Assembly (NCBI RefSeq): GCF_002025205.1
Contig: NZ_CP019947.1
Coordinates: 3,572,001 to 3,636,000 of the forward strand
DNA: 64,000 nucleotides
Reading direction: 5' to 3'
Source: Pseudomonas sp. CC6-YY-74
GTDB lineage: Bacteria; Pseudomonadota; Gammaproteobacteria; Pseudomonadales; Pseudomonadaceae
The notes under the pieces are model-generated. The model saw only the letters and a program-made list of their open reading frames with translations, was not told the origin of the DNA and did no database searches. The translations under genes and the position numbers were made by a program. This document shows positions 52,775-61,172 of the stretch, piece after piece. Every line of letters begins with the position of its first letter. Position 1 is the stretch's first letter.

Positions 52775-52823
52775 AGACGCTTTTTTCATCCACCAACGAC
52801 GATGGTGGATGAAAAAAGCGTCT
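52775..52823. repeat. Perfect 21-bp inverted repeat
   Basis: AGACGCTTTTTTCATCCACC and its exact complement flank a seven-base loop (ACGACGA): arms 52775-52795 and 52803-52823. T6 and A6 runs lie inside the stem, not after it, so it is not a standard terminator. It lies in the 283-bp gap between the HAD gene and DUF2269, just before a REP pair. It may be a dispersed palindromic repeat. Confidence 0.85.
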
Positions 52824-52834
52824 CCACCTACACC

Positions 52835-52923
52835 GCTTCGTAGGAGCGGCCCATGACCGCGATAGGGCATGCCTGCAAAAGCATCGCGGGCATGGGCTAG
52901 GCGCCCCGCCGCTCCTACGAAGC
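52835..52923. repeat. REP-like palindromic pair
   Basis: GCTTCGTAGGAGCGGC (52835-52850) and its perfect complement (52908-52923) enclose GACCGCGAT...ATCGCGGGCATGGGC. Same family as the element at 1471-1543 (GTAGGAGCGG core). It fills the gap between convergent HAD and DUF2269 genes together with the 21-bp palindrome upstream. Confidence 0.85.
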
Positions 52924-52960
52924 ATTGCGCATAAACGGATCTACATGAGTGCCTGCACCG

Positions 52961-53401
52961 TCAGGCGGGTTTGGCGCCCATCAGGCCCATGATCACCAGC
53001 AGCAACAGGACGATCAGCCCGGCATACGCGGCGGTAAAGCCCAGCAGGCGACTAGAGGCTGGCGTGTCACCCAGTGCCTGCCAGGCGGCCAGGCGACCGG
53101 CAAGCAACAGGCCGAAGAGCATCATCACCGCGAACAGGATGCTGCCGCCCAGCAACCAGGTCTGCCCCAGCGGCCAACCGCGCAGATTCACCAGCCCCCA
53201 ACCACTGACCGGCAAGCTCAGTGCCAGCAAGCCCAGCAGCGGCAGGCTGATCATGCGAGTGCGCCGCAGCTTGCGTTGCAAGATGACCGTATCGCCGCCA
53301 CGCCGGGCCTTCCACAGCATGAAGACATGGGCCAGCACGCCAAGCAGTAGCAGGATGGCGGGCAGGCTGTGAGCGATTCGCAGAAGCAGGTATGGATCCA
53401 T
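52961..53401 (-). CDS. DUF2269-like small membrane protein
   Basis: 146-residue integral membrane protein with four helices (about 5-25, 50-70, 80-105, 122-142). Start MDPYLLLRIAHSLPAILLLL; an N-terminal HxxxA...H pattern (RIAHSLPAIL, GVLAHVFMLW) and a basic loop RRGGDTVILQRKLRRTRM resemble the DUF2269/predicted integral membrane family. Function unknown. ATG 53401; the frame is open to 53491 without conservation. It follows ilvA on the same strand after 122 bp. Confidence 0.75.
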   Translation of the reverse strand: MDPYLLLRIAHSLPAILLLLGVLAHVFMLWKARRGGDTVILQRKLRRTRMISLPLLGLLALSLPVSGWGLVNLRGWPLGQTWLLGGSILFAVMMLFGLLLAGRLAAWQALGDTPASSRLLGFTAAYAGLIVLLLLVIMGLMGAKPA

Positions 53402-53523
53402 GAGGCGGTTGTTCCCTGTCGGATGACCGACGCAATAAGTGGTTAAGCAATGTCGTGTACGCCGGTCGGGCGAGGCTGATGGCAACGCCACCCGATCGCA
53501 CGCAGGAATGTCTCGCCGGTCGG

Positions 53524-55038
53524 TTAACCCAGAAAGAGGGTGTACGCCGGGTTTTCACTTTCGTCCCAGTATGGATAGCCGATCGCGTCCAGCGCCGCCG
53601 GCACCAGATGGCGCTCGGCCTCTGGCACTTGCAGGCCAGCGACCACCCGCCCATCGGCGGCGCCGTGGTTGCGGTAGTGGAACATCGAGATGTTCCAGCG
53701 CCCACCGAGTTTCTGCAGGAAGTTGAACAGCGCGCCCGGCCGCTCGGGGAACTCGAAGCGCAGCACCACCTCGTCGCGCACCCGCGCCGCATGACCGCCG
53801 ACCATATGGCGGATGTGCAGTTTGGCCAGCTCGTTATCGGTCAGGTCCACCACCGGGAAGCCCTGGCCTCGCAGGCTTTCCACCAAGGCGGCGCGCGGGT
53901 CGGTTTCCGGGTGGGTCTGCACGCCGACGAAGATGTGCGCTTCCTTGTCGCTGTGGTAGCGGTAGTTGAACTCGGTGATCTGGCGTTTACCGATCGCCTC
54001 GCAGAAGGCCTTGAAGCTGCCCGGCTGCTCGGGGATGGTCACGGCGATGATCGCCTCGCGCTTCTCGCCCAGTTCGGCGCGCTCGGCAACGTGGCGCAGG
54101 CGGTCGAAGTTGACGTTGGCGCCGGAGTCGATGCCGACCAATACCTTGCCAGTGCAGCCTTCGCGTTCGATGTACTTCTTGATCCCGGCGACGCTCAGGG
54201 CGCCAGCCGGCTCGGTGATCGAGCGAGTGTCGTCGTAGATGTCCTTGATCGCCGCGCAGATCTCGTCGGTGCTGACGGTGATCACCTCGTCGACATGGTG
54301 CCGGCAGATATCGAAGGTGTGCTGACCGATCTGCGCCACCGCGACACCGTCGGCGAACAGCCCGACCTGTGGCAGCACCACACGCTCGCCAGCGGCCATG
54401 GCCGCCTGCAAACAGTTGGAGTCATCCGGCTCGACGCCGATCACCCGGATGTCGGGCCGCAGGTATTTGACGTAGGCGGCGATGCCCGCGATCAGCCCGC
54501 CGCCGCCGACCGGCACGAAGATCGCGTCCAGTTGCCCCGGCTGCTGACGGAGGATCTCCATGGCCACGGTGCCCTGGCCGGCAATGGTGTGCGGATCGTC
54601 ATAGGGGTGGATATAGATGTAGCCCTTCTCGTCCACCAGCTTCAACGAATAGGCCAGCGCCTCGGGAAAGCTGTCGCCGTGCAGCAGCACCTTGCCGCCG
54701 CGCGAGCGCACGCCCTGGACCTTGATCTCCGGCGTGGTCTTGGGCATCACGATGGTCGCCTTGACCCCCAGCACCTTGGCCGCCAGGGCCAGGCCCTGGG
54801 CATGATTGCCAGCGGAGGCGGTAACCACCCCGCGCGCACGTTCCTCGACCGAGAGCTGCGCCAGCTTGTTGTAGGCGCCGCGAATCTTGAACGAGTACAC
54901 CGGCTGCAGGTCTTCGCGCTTGAGCAGAATCTGGTTGCCCAGACGCTCGGACAATTGGTTGGCGGCGTGCAGCGGAGTTTCCACCGCGACGTCGTAGACG
55001 CGCGAGGTGAGGATCATCTTGACGTACTGTTCGAGCAT
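53524..55038 (-). CDS. ilvA: Threonine ammonia-lyase, biosynthetic
   Basis: PLP enzyme that converts threonine to 2-oxobutyrate, the first step to isoleucine. 504 residues from ATG 55038 (MLEQYVKMILTSRVYDVAVE), near E. coli IlvA (514). PLP lysine Lys51 in YSFKIRGAYNKL, phosphate loop VPVGGGGLIAG, and two C-terminal ACT-like regulatory domains (about 325-504; TIPEQPGSFKAFCEAIG and FEFPERPGALFNFLQKLGG) for isoleucine/valine control. ilvD in the same window acts later in the pathway. A longer frame to 55143 is not conserved. Confidence 0.96.
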   Translation of the reverse strand: MLEQYVKMILTSRVYDVAVETPLHAANQLSERLGNQILLKREDLQPVYSFKIRGAYNKLAQLSVEERARGVVTASAGNHAQGLALAAKVLGVKATIVMPKTTPEIKVQGVRSRGGKVLLHGDSFPEALAYSLKLVDEKGYIYIHPYDDPHTIAGQGTVAMEILRQQPGQLDAIFVPVGGGGLIAGIAAYVKYLRPDIRVIGVEPDDSNCLQAAMAAGERVVLPQVGLFADGVAVAQIGQHTFDICRHHVDEVITVSTDEICAAIKDIYDDTRSITEPAGALSVAGIKKYIEREGCTGKVLVGIDSGANVNFDRLRHVAERAELGEKREAIIAVTIPEQPGSFKAFCEAIGKRQITEFNYRYHSDKEAHIFVGVQTHPETDPRAALVESLRGQGFPVVDLTDNELAKLHIRHMVGGHAARVRDEVVLRFEFPERPGALFNFLQKLGGRWNISMFHYRNHGAADGRVVAGLQVPEAERHLVPAALDAIGYPYWDESENPAYTLFLG

Positions 55039-55218
55039 GGCGTTATCGCAGGCGGCTTTCGAGGGAGTCAGCGAGTCTACCCCAGGCTCGCGCCGAACGA
55101 CCATACGCAGCCCGGGGTTTTGCCGGACTGGCGGCGAAGGCATGGGCGCAGCCGGGCGACGATCCGCATCAATCGCGCGGTATGCATGCCGAATGAGTTC
55201 GCGAACGCGGACACGGAC

Positions 55219-55839
55219 TCAAGGTTCCAGGCCAATGCCGCGCAGAATCACACTGGTCACCGTCTGCACCGCCCGCTCGAACTGCAGGTCGGACAGCGGC
55301 TGATGCTCGTTGAGCACCCCGACCTGATGGCTGAAGTCGGCGTAATGCTGGGTCGAGGCCCAGATCATGTAGAGCAGTGCCGACGGCTCCACCGCCAGGA
55401 TGCGCCGGTCGTCCACCCACTGGCGAATCTTCGCCTCCTTCATCTTCGCCCAGCTGTACAGGCTGTCATCCAGGGTCGCGCCGAGCATGGGGGCGCCGTG
55501 GATGATCTCGTCGGCCCAGACCTTGGAACCATGCGCGCGGGTGCGAGAGTGGTTCATCTTGGCGCGGATATAGGTACTGAGCACCACGCGCGGATCGTCG
55601 TACATCTCGAAGCACAGCGCGTCCTGCTTCCACAACTCGAGCAGGCCGAGCAGCACCGCGCGATAGAGGTCGTCCTTGGTGCTGAAGTAGTAATGCAGGT
55701 TGGATCGCGGCAGCCCGACCTGTCCGGCGATGTCGCCCATGGCAGTGCCGCCATAGCCCTTCTCCGCGAAGACTTGTTCGGCGGCCAGAAGGATTTTGTC
55801 GACATTGCGTCGCCGTATCTCGCTCTTGTGATTGCCCAT
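55219..55839 (-). CDS. TetR-family regulator (RutR-like C-terminal domain)
   Basis: 206-residue repressor: N-terminal HTH about 9-60 (ILLAAEQVFAEKGYGGTAMG, VGLPRSNLHYYFSTKDDL) and a C-terminal ligand domain of the TetR_C_3/YcdC type (FEMYDDPRVVLSTYIRAKM; AKMKEAKIRQWVDDRRI). RutR relatives respond to pyrimidines, but the ligand here is not known. The start ATG 55839 is chosen by homology; the frame is open to 56094 through the ahcY riboswitch region. It is divergent from ahcY, so its promoter shares the gap with the ahcY promoter (55906-55934). Confidence 0.87.
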   Translation of the reverse strand: MGNHKSEIRRRNVDKILLAAEQVFAEKGYGGTAMGDIAGQVGLPRSNLHYYFSTKDDLYRAVLLGLLELWKQDALCFEMYDDPRVVLSTYIRAKMNHSRTRAHGSKVWADEIIHGAPMLGATLDDSLYSWAKMKEAKIRQWVDDRRILAVEPSALLYMIWASTQHYADFSHQVGVLNEHQPLSDLQFERAVQTVTSVILRGIGLEP

Positions 55840-55905
55840 GCTCGGTCCATTGCGGCGGAATTGGCCAAGGCTACCACCCACGTCCATCCCGGGCGACGGA
55901 AAGCC

Positions 55906-55934
55906 TTGGGCTTGGCGCGCGGCATCGCTATAAT
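55906..55934 (+). promoter_or_regulatory. Sigma-70 promoter of the riboswitch-ahcY transcript
   Basis: TTGGGC (55906-55911) and TATAAT (55929-55934) are separated by 17 bp. Transcription would start near 55941, about 40 bases before the riboswitch aptamer. Confidence 0.75.
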
Positions 55935-55981
55935 CGCCGGGTTTCACACGATCGGCACAGCCCGGTCGCTCCCGCCACCTG

Positions 55982-56070
55982 TCCGAGGGGCGCTGCAGCA
56001 AACCCTGTCGACCCAGGGTTTTGTCAGGCTCGGATGGGGCGTTAACCATACGCACCAACGGCGCCCATTC
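55982..56070 (+). ncRNA. S-adenosylhomocysteine riboswitch
   Basis: The leader has the conserved SAH-riboswitch text: CCGAGGGGCGCTGCAGC (from 55983), a variable hairpin AACCCTG...CAGGGTT, the closing strand CAGGCTCGG that pairs with CCGAG, and the downstream pseudoknot partner with AACGGCGCCC (about 56057-56066). It lies directly before ahcY. In this class, SAH binding turns on expression, so rising SAH induces the enzyme that removes it. The aptamer ends about 27 bases before the ATG, so control may act on ribosome access. Confidence 0.92.
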
Positions 56071-56096
56071 GACACAAACGAATGGAGAACTCATTT

Positions 56097-57503
56097 ATGA
56101 GCGCTGTACTGACGCCTGCCGGTTTTACCGACTTCAAAGTCGCCGACATTTCCCTGGCCGCCTGGGGCCGCCGCGAAATCATCATCGCCGAATCGGAAAT
56201 GCCAGCCCTGATGGGCATGCGCCGCAAGTATGCCGCCGAGCAACCGCTCAAGGGCGCGAAGATCATCGGCTGCATCCACATGACCATCCAGACCGCCGTG
56301 CTGATCGAGACCCTGATCGCCCTGGGCGCCGAAGTGCGCTGGTCGTCCTGCAACATCTTCTCCACCCAGGATCAGGCCGCAGCGGCCATCGCCGCCGCCG
56401 GCATTCCGGTATTCGCCTGGAAGGGCGAAACCGAAGCCGAATACGAGTGGTGCATCGAGCAGACCATCCTCGCTGGCGACACGCCGTGGGACGCCAACAT
56501 GATCCTCGATGACGGCGGCGATCTGACCGAAATCCTGCATAACAAATACCCGGCGATGCTCGACCGGATGCATGGCGTCACCGAAGAAACCACTACCGGC
56601 GTGCACCGCCTGCTCGACATGCTCAAGGCCGGCACCCTGAAAGTCCCGGCGATCAACGTCAACGACTCGGTGACCAAGAGCAAGAACGACAACAAGTACG
56701 GCTGCCGCCACAGCCTCAACGACGCGATCAAGCGCGGCACCGACCACCTGCTGTCCGGCAAGCAGGCGCTGGTGATCGGCTACGGCGACGTGGGCAAGGG
56801 TTCGTCGCAATCGCTGCGCCAGGAAGGCATGATCGTCAAGGTCTCTGAAATCGATCCGATCTGCGCCATGCAGGCCTGCATGGACGGCTTCGAACTGGTT
56901 TCACCGTTCAAGGACGGGATCAACGACGGCACTGCCGCCAGCATCGACGCGGCCCTGCTGGGCAAGATCGACCTGATCGTCACCACCACCGGCAACGTCA
57001 ACGTCTGCGACGCCAATATGCTCACCGCCCTGAAGAAGCGCGCCGTGGTGTGCAATATCGGCCACTTCGACAATGAAATCGACACCGCTTTCATGCGCAA
57101 GAACTGGGCCTGGGAAGAAGTGAAGCCGCAGGTGCACAAGATCCACCGCACCGGCAAAGACCTCGATCCGCTCAACGACGACTACCTGATCCTGCTGGCC
57201 GAAGGCCGCCTGGTTAACCTGGGCAACGCCACCGGCCACCCGAGCCGGATCATGGACGGTTCCTTCGCCAACCAGGTGCTGGCGCAGATCTTCCTGTTCG
57301 GCCAGAAGTACGCCGAGCTGCCTGCCGCGCAGAAAGCCGAACGCCTGACCGTCGAAGTGCTGCCGAAGAAGCTCGACGAAGAAGTGGCACTGGAGATGGT
57401 CAAGGGCTTTGGCGGCGTGGTCACGCAACTGACCAAGCAGCAGGCCGAGTACATTGGCGTCACCCAGGAAGGCCCGTTCAAGCCGGACGCCTATCGCTAT
57501 TGA
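56097..57503 (+). CDS. ahcY: Adenosylhomocysteinase
   Basis: NAD-dependent hydrolysis of S-adenosylhomocysteine to homocysteine and adenosine, clearing the inhibitor left by methyltransferases. 468 residues from ATG 56097 ([17 protein letters not shown]), with GGAGA upstream; an in-frame ATG at 56082 would add five residues. The NAD site is [15 protein letters not shown], catalytic segments [20 protein letters not shown] and [12 protein letters not shown], and the C-terminus ends FKPDAYRY as in the family. Controlled by the SAH riboswitch; metF follows for remethylation of homocysteine. Confidence 0.98.
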   Translation: MSAVLTPAGFTDFKVADISLAAWGRREIIIAESEMPALMGMRRKYAAEQPLKGAKIIGCIHMTIQTAVLIETLIALGAEVRWSSCNIFSTQDQAAAAIAAAGIPVFAWKGETEAEYEWCIEQTILAGDTPWDANMILDDGGDLTEILHNKYPAMLDRMHGVTEETTTGVHRLLDMLKAGTLKVPAINVNDSVTKSKNDNKYGCRHSLNDAIKRGTDHLLSGKQALVIGYGDVGKGSSQSLRQEGMIVKVSEIDPICAMQACMDGFELVSPFKDGINDGTAASIDAALLGKIDLIVTTTGNVNVCDANMLTALKKRAVVCNIGHFDNEIDTAFMRKNWAWEEVKPQVHKIHRTGKDLDPLNDDYLILLAEGRLVNLGNATGHPSRIMDGSFANQVLAQIFLFGQKYAELPAAQKAERLTVEVLPKKLDEEVALEMVKGFGGVVTQLTKQQAEYIGVTQEGPFKPDAYRY

Positions 57504-57504
57504 T

Positions 57505-57598
57505 GCGTAGGATGGGTCGGGCCGCGCAGGTTAGCCGCGCAGCGGCCTAACCCATCGAGAACCATGGTGGGTTACGCCTTCGGCTAACCCACCCTACG
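57505..57598. repeat. Palindromic repeat between ahcY and metF
   Basis: GTAGGATGGGTCGGGC at the left and TGGGTTACGCCTTCGGCTAA plus CCCACCCTACGG at the right form nested hairpins (GGTGGGTTA/CTAACCCACC; GGTTAGCCGCGCAGCGGCCTAACC). This is the GTAGGGTGGGTTAGCC class of repeat frequent in Pseudomonas. It fills the 105-bp gap and may attenuate read-through into metF. Confidence 0.8.
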
Positions 57599-57608
57599 GA
57601 ATTTTCTT

Positions 57609-58454
57609 ATGTCTCAAGAACGCCGCTTCAGCTTCGAGTTCTTCCCTGCCAAGACCGAAGCCGGGCATGAAAAACTGTTGAACGTGGCACGCCAACTGGC
57701 GAGCTACAACCCGGATTTCTTCTCCTGCACTTACGGTGCTGGCGGCTCGACCCGCGACCGTACCCTGAATACCGTGCTGCAGCTGAATAACGAGGTCGGC
57801 GTGAGCACGGCGCCGCACCTGTCCTGCGTCGGCGATTCCAAGGCCGAACTGCGCGAACTGCTGCACCTGTACCAGAAGGCCGGGATCGAGCGCATCGTCG
57901 CCCTGCGCGGCGACCTGCCCTCCGGTATGGGCATGGCCAGCGGCGAGATGCGCTACGCCAACGAACTGGTCAGCTTCATCCGCGAAGAAACCGGCGACCA
58001 CTTCCATATCGAAATCGCCGCCTACCCGGAGATGCATCCGCAGGCGCGCAATTTCGAGGACGACATCGCCAATTTCGTGCGCAAGGCCAAGGCCGGCGCC
58101 AGCAGTGCGATCACCCAGTACTTCTTCAACGCCGACAGCTACTTCTACTTCGTCGAGCGGGTGCGCAAGCTGGGCGTGGATATCCCGGTGGTACCGGGCA
58201 TCATGCCGATCACCAACTACAGCAAGCTGGCACGTTTCTCCGATGCCTGCGGCGCCGAAATCCCGCGCTGGGTGCGCAAGCAGCTGGAGGCCTATGGCGA
58301 TGACAGCGACAGCATCCGCGCCTTCGGCGAGCAAGTGATCAGCGAGATGTGCGAACGCCTGCTGCAAGGCGGCGCCCCGGGCCTGCACTTCTACAGCATG
58401 AACCTGGCAGCCCCCAGCCTGGCAATCTGGAACAACCTCAAGCTGCCGCGCTGA
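57609..58454 (+). CDS. metF: Methylenetetrahydrofolate reductase
   Basis: FAD-dependent reduction of 5,10-methylene-THF to 5-methyl-THF, the methyl donor for homocysteine. 281 residues, a TIM barrel beginning RFSFEFFPAKTEAGHEKL, with the acidic catalytic Glu in FEFFPAK, FSCTYGAGGSTRDRT, IVALRGDLPSG and a C-terminal FYSMNLAAPSLAIWNNL. The start ATG 57609 follows ACGGAATT. Joins ahcY in the methyl cycle and is probably partly co-transcribed with it under riboswitch control, through the palindromic repeat. Confidence 0.96.
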   Translation: MSQERRFSFEFFPAKTEAGHEKLLNVARQLASYNPDFFSCTYGAGGSTRDRTLNTVLQLNNEVGVSTAPHLSCVGDSKAELRELLHLYQKAGIERIVALRGDLPSGMGMASGEMRYANELVSFIREETGDHFHIEIAAYPEMHPQARNFEDDIANFVRKAKAGASSAITQYFFNADSYFYFVERVRKLGVDIPVVPGIMPITNYSKLARFSDACGAEIPRWVRKQLEAYGDDSDSIRAFGEQVISEMCERLLQGGAPGLHFYSMNLAAPSLAIWNNLKLPR

Positions 58455-58712
58455 TAACTGCGCCGGGCATTATGTGCGTCATGCCCCCTCCTGCCTGGTT
58501 GCAGGCGGGCCACATGGCGCTGCAGGTCACAGGCCCGCTACGGCGAGGCTTGCTGGCCGCAGCCTGTTAGGCTGATTGCCAACGCAGCCGTAAAGCGAAC
58601 CCCGGCAGCAGCATCAAGCCGGGGCAAACGCTGCCGGACTGCCCGACCCCATCTTTTGACCGCGCCTCTGGCCCTATATGGTTTGAGCGGGATGACAACC
58701 TTGGAGCGCTAA

Positions 58713-60086
58713 ATGACCACAAGAAAAACCACCAATGCCACAGTGACCCCCAAGGGCAGCCTGGAAACCCTGTCGCAGCGCGAGGTACAACAACTGCGCG
58801 AGACCGGCTCCGGTAGCGTTTACGCCTTGTTCCGCCAGTGCGCCTTGGCGATCCTCAATACCGGTTCGCACAGCGACAACGCCAAGACCATCCTGGAAGC
58901 CTACCCGGACTTCGAGATTCGCATTCTTCAGCAGGATCGCGGCATTCGTCTGGAGCTGCGCAACGCGCCGGCCGATGCTTTCGTCGACGGCGAAATGATC
59001 GCCAGCACCCGGGAAATGCTGTTCAGCGCCCTGCGCGATATCGTCTACACGCAGAGCGAACTGGAAAACAAGCGGGTGGATTTCAGCAGCTCAAAAGGCA
59101 TCACCGACTACGTCTTTCACCTGCTGCGCAACGCCCGCACCCTGCGCGCCGGGGTGGAACCAAAAATAGTGGTGTGCTGGGGCGGCCATTCGATCAGCAC
59201 CGAAGAATACAAATACACCAAGATCGTCGGCCACGAACTGGGCCTGCGCGGCCTGGATATCTGCACCGGTTGCGGCCCGGGCGTGATGAAGGGACCGATG
59301 AAAGGCGCAACCATCTCCCACGCCAAGCAGCGCAACGTCGACGGCCGCTACCTGGGGCTGACCGAGCCGGGCATCATCGCCGCCGAAGCACCCAACCCAA
59401 TCGTCAATGAACTGGTGATCCTGCCCGATATCGAAAAGCGCCTCGAGGCGTTCGTCCGCGTCGGCCATGGCATCATCATCTTCCCCGGTGGCGCCGGCAC
59501 CGCCGAAGAGCTGCTGTACTTCCTCGGCATCCTGATGCACCCGGCCAACAAAGACCTACCTTTCCCGCTGATCATGACCGGGCCGAAAAAAGCCGCGCCC
59601 TACATTGAGCAGCTGCATGAATTCATTGGCGCCACCCTCGGCCCTGAAGCGCAGCAACGCTGCAAAATCATCATCAATGATCCGAGCCAGGTGGCCCGGG
59701 AGATGGCACAAGGCATCAACGAGGTCACCCAGTACCGGCGTAAGCAGAATGACGCCTTCCACTTCAACTGGCTGCTGACGATCGACGAGAACTTCCAGCA
59801 CCCCTTCGAACCCACCCACGAGAACATGGCCGGCCTCAAGCTGACCCGCAACCAGCCGGTGCATGAACTGGCAGCGCATTTGCGCCGCGCGTTCTCGGGC
59901 ATTGTCGCCGGCAACGTCAAAGACCAGGGCATCCGCCGGATTGAACAGCATGGCCCCTACGAAATCACCGGCGACCAGGACATCATGCAGCCGTTGGATC
60001 GCCTGCTGCAGGCCTTTGTCGACCAGCATCGCATGAAGCTACCGGGCAACACGGCCTACGTGCCCTGCTACAAACTGGTGACCTGA
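58713..60086 (+). CDS. ppnN: Nucleotide 5'-monophosphate nucleosidase (PpnN/YgdH)
   Basis: 457-residue LOG-family enzyme that cleaves purine and pyrimidine nucleoside monophosphates to base and ribose-5-phosphate; the E. coli homologue is stimulated by (p)ppGpp. Visible: N-terminal helical domain, the Rossmann-like LOG core with GCGPGVMKGPMKGA and the signature PGGAGTAEELLYFLG, and the C-terminal domain typical of PpnN. ATG 58713 with GGAG seven bases upstream. The 258-bp gap before it has a CCCCGGC/GCCGGGG hairpin (58600-58624) and no gene. An intrinsic terminator follows. Confidence 0.92.
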   Translation: MTTRKTTNATVTPKGSLETLSQREVQQLRETGSGSVYALFRQCALAILNTGSHSDNAKTILEAYPDFEIRILQQDRGIRLELRNAPADAFVDGEMIASTREMLFSALRDIVYTQSELENKRVDFSSSKGITDYVFHLLRNARTLRAGVEPKIVVCWGGHSISTEEYKYTKIVGHELGLRGLDICTGCGPGVMKGPMKGATISHAKQRNVDGRYLGLTEPGIIAAEAPNPIVNELVILPDIEKRLEAFVRVGHGIIIFPGGAGTAEELLYFLGILMHPANKDLPFPLIMTGPKKAAPYIEQLHEFIGATLGPEAQQRCKIIINDPSQVAREMAQGINEVTQYRRKQNDAFHFNWLLTIDENFQHPFEPTHENMAGLKLTRNQPVHELAAHLRRAFSGIVAGNVKDQGIRRIEQHGPYEITGDQDIMQPLDRLLQAFVDQHRMKLPGNTAYVPCYKLVT

Positions 60087-60094
60087 ACCGGTTT

Positions 60095-60136
60095 ATCGCG
60101 CCCTCCCCGGAAGGCGCGATGTCCTTTTGTTTTGTG
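60095..60136 (+). terminator. Rho-independent terminator of ppnN
   Basis: ATCGCGCC (60095-60102) and GGCGCGAT (60113-60120) form an 8-bp stem with a ten-base loop, followed by GTCCTTTTGTTTTG. It lies nine bases after the ppnN stop. Confidence 0.8.
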
Positions 60137-60203
60137 AACTAACCACCCAAATCAGACCGTTTGGCCACTTTTCAGCACCGTGTTGCCCGGGTAATCTGGC
60201 GCA

Positions 60204-60995
60204 ATGCCATTATTCCACCGCCAATTAATCGCCGCGCTGCTGTTCGCCGGCCTGAGCCTCGCGGCCCAGGGCCAGACGCTGCGCATTGTCAGCGAAGCCT
60301 GGCCACCCTATATCCATGATGACAACGGCGTACTGCGCGGCCTCGATTACGAAACCGCGCAGATCGTCCTGCAACGACTGGGTGTCGAGGTCGAATGGCA
60401 ACTGCTACCGTGGCGGCGCTGCCTGATGGCGCTGGAACAGGGCCAGGCCGACGGCATTCTGGACATCTTCCGCACCCCGGAGCGCGAAGCCTTGATGCTG
60501 TTTCCCAGCGAGCCGCTGTCGCAGATCGAATTCGTGCTGTTCTACGCCAAGGCCAATCCCCATCCATCTCAACGCCTGACGGATTTGCGCGGGCTGAAAA
60601 TCGGCGTCTCCGCCGGCTACTGGTACAACAACCGGGACTTCCGTGAATCCACGCTGTTTACCCGCGAACCGGCCCCCAGTCACGCGGCCAACTTCGGCAA
60701 GCTGGTGCGCAAACGGGTCGACCTGGTGATCAACGACCGCCGCGGTGGACGCTTTATCCTGGCCCAGACCGGCCTGGATGAGCACATCCAGCATCATCCC
60801 CGGGTCATCAGTCGCGACAAGTTGTACCTGGGCCTGCGCCGCAATGCCGGGCTTGATCAACTGGCCCAGCGCTTCGCCAGTGAACTGCGCCGCTTCAAAC
60901 ATGAACCAGCCTATGCCGCCTTGAAAGCACGCTACAACAGCCCGGATCGGACCCGACTCGCAGTACAGCCCCCAGGCAAGACGGCAAACCATTAA
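60204..60995 (+). CDS. Periplasmic solute-binding-protein-like protein (family 3)
   Basis: 263-residue exported protein with a signal peptide at 1-23 (cleavage near AQGQT) and an SBP_bac_3 fold: LRIVSEAWPPYIHDD, GLDYETAQIVLQRLGVEVEW, LPWRRCLMALEQGQADGILD. The LPWRRCL..L..G..D segment marks the large Pseudomonas group of orphan family-3 binding proteins without ABC partners. No permease or ATPase is nearby, so it may work as a sensor or a lone binder. Ligand unknown. ATG 60204; ribosome-binding site weak. Confidence 0.82.
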   Translation: MPLFHRQLIAALLFAGLSLAAQGQTLRIVSEAWPPYIHDDNGVLRGLDYETAQIVLQRLGVEVEWQLLPWRRCLMALEQGQADGILDIFRTPEREALMLFPSEPLSQIEFVLFYAKANPHPSQRLTDLRGLKIGVSAGYWYNNRDFRESTLFTREPAPSHAANFGKLVRKRVDLVINDRRGGRFILAQTGLDEHIQHHPRVISRDKLYLGLRRNAGLDQLAQRFASELRRFKHEPAYAALKARYNSPDRTRLAVQPPGKTANH

Positions 60996-61172
60996 GCAGG
61001 CGAACGCTGCGCAAGGGCATTGCTCTGTTATACTCGACCCTTCCCGCCAGGCTTGCGCCCGGATGCTAGTCACCAGAGACCAGCAGTACCGGACGGGATT
61101 GCACCCCCCAAGTGCGATTCAAGTCAGGTAATACACCCCATAGGGCCTCGCCCTCACTAGACAGGATTACTC

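Noticed and set aside
52736..52925. Palindrome cluster considered as an attachment site or IS end
   Set aside because: No integrase, transposase or target duplication nearby; the REP-like core explains at least half of it.
53455..56100. An 881-codon plus-strand open frame opposite ilvA and the TetR gene
   Set aside because: Antisense shadow of two conserved genes, with no domain and implausible composition.
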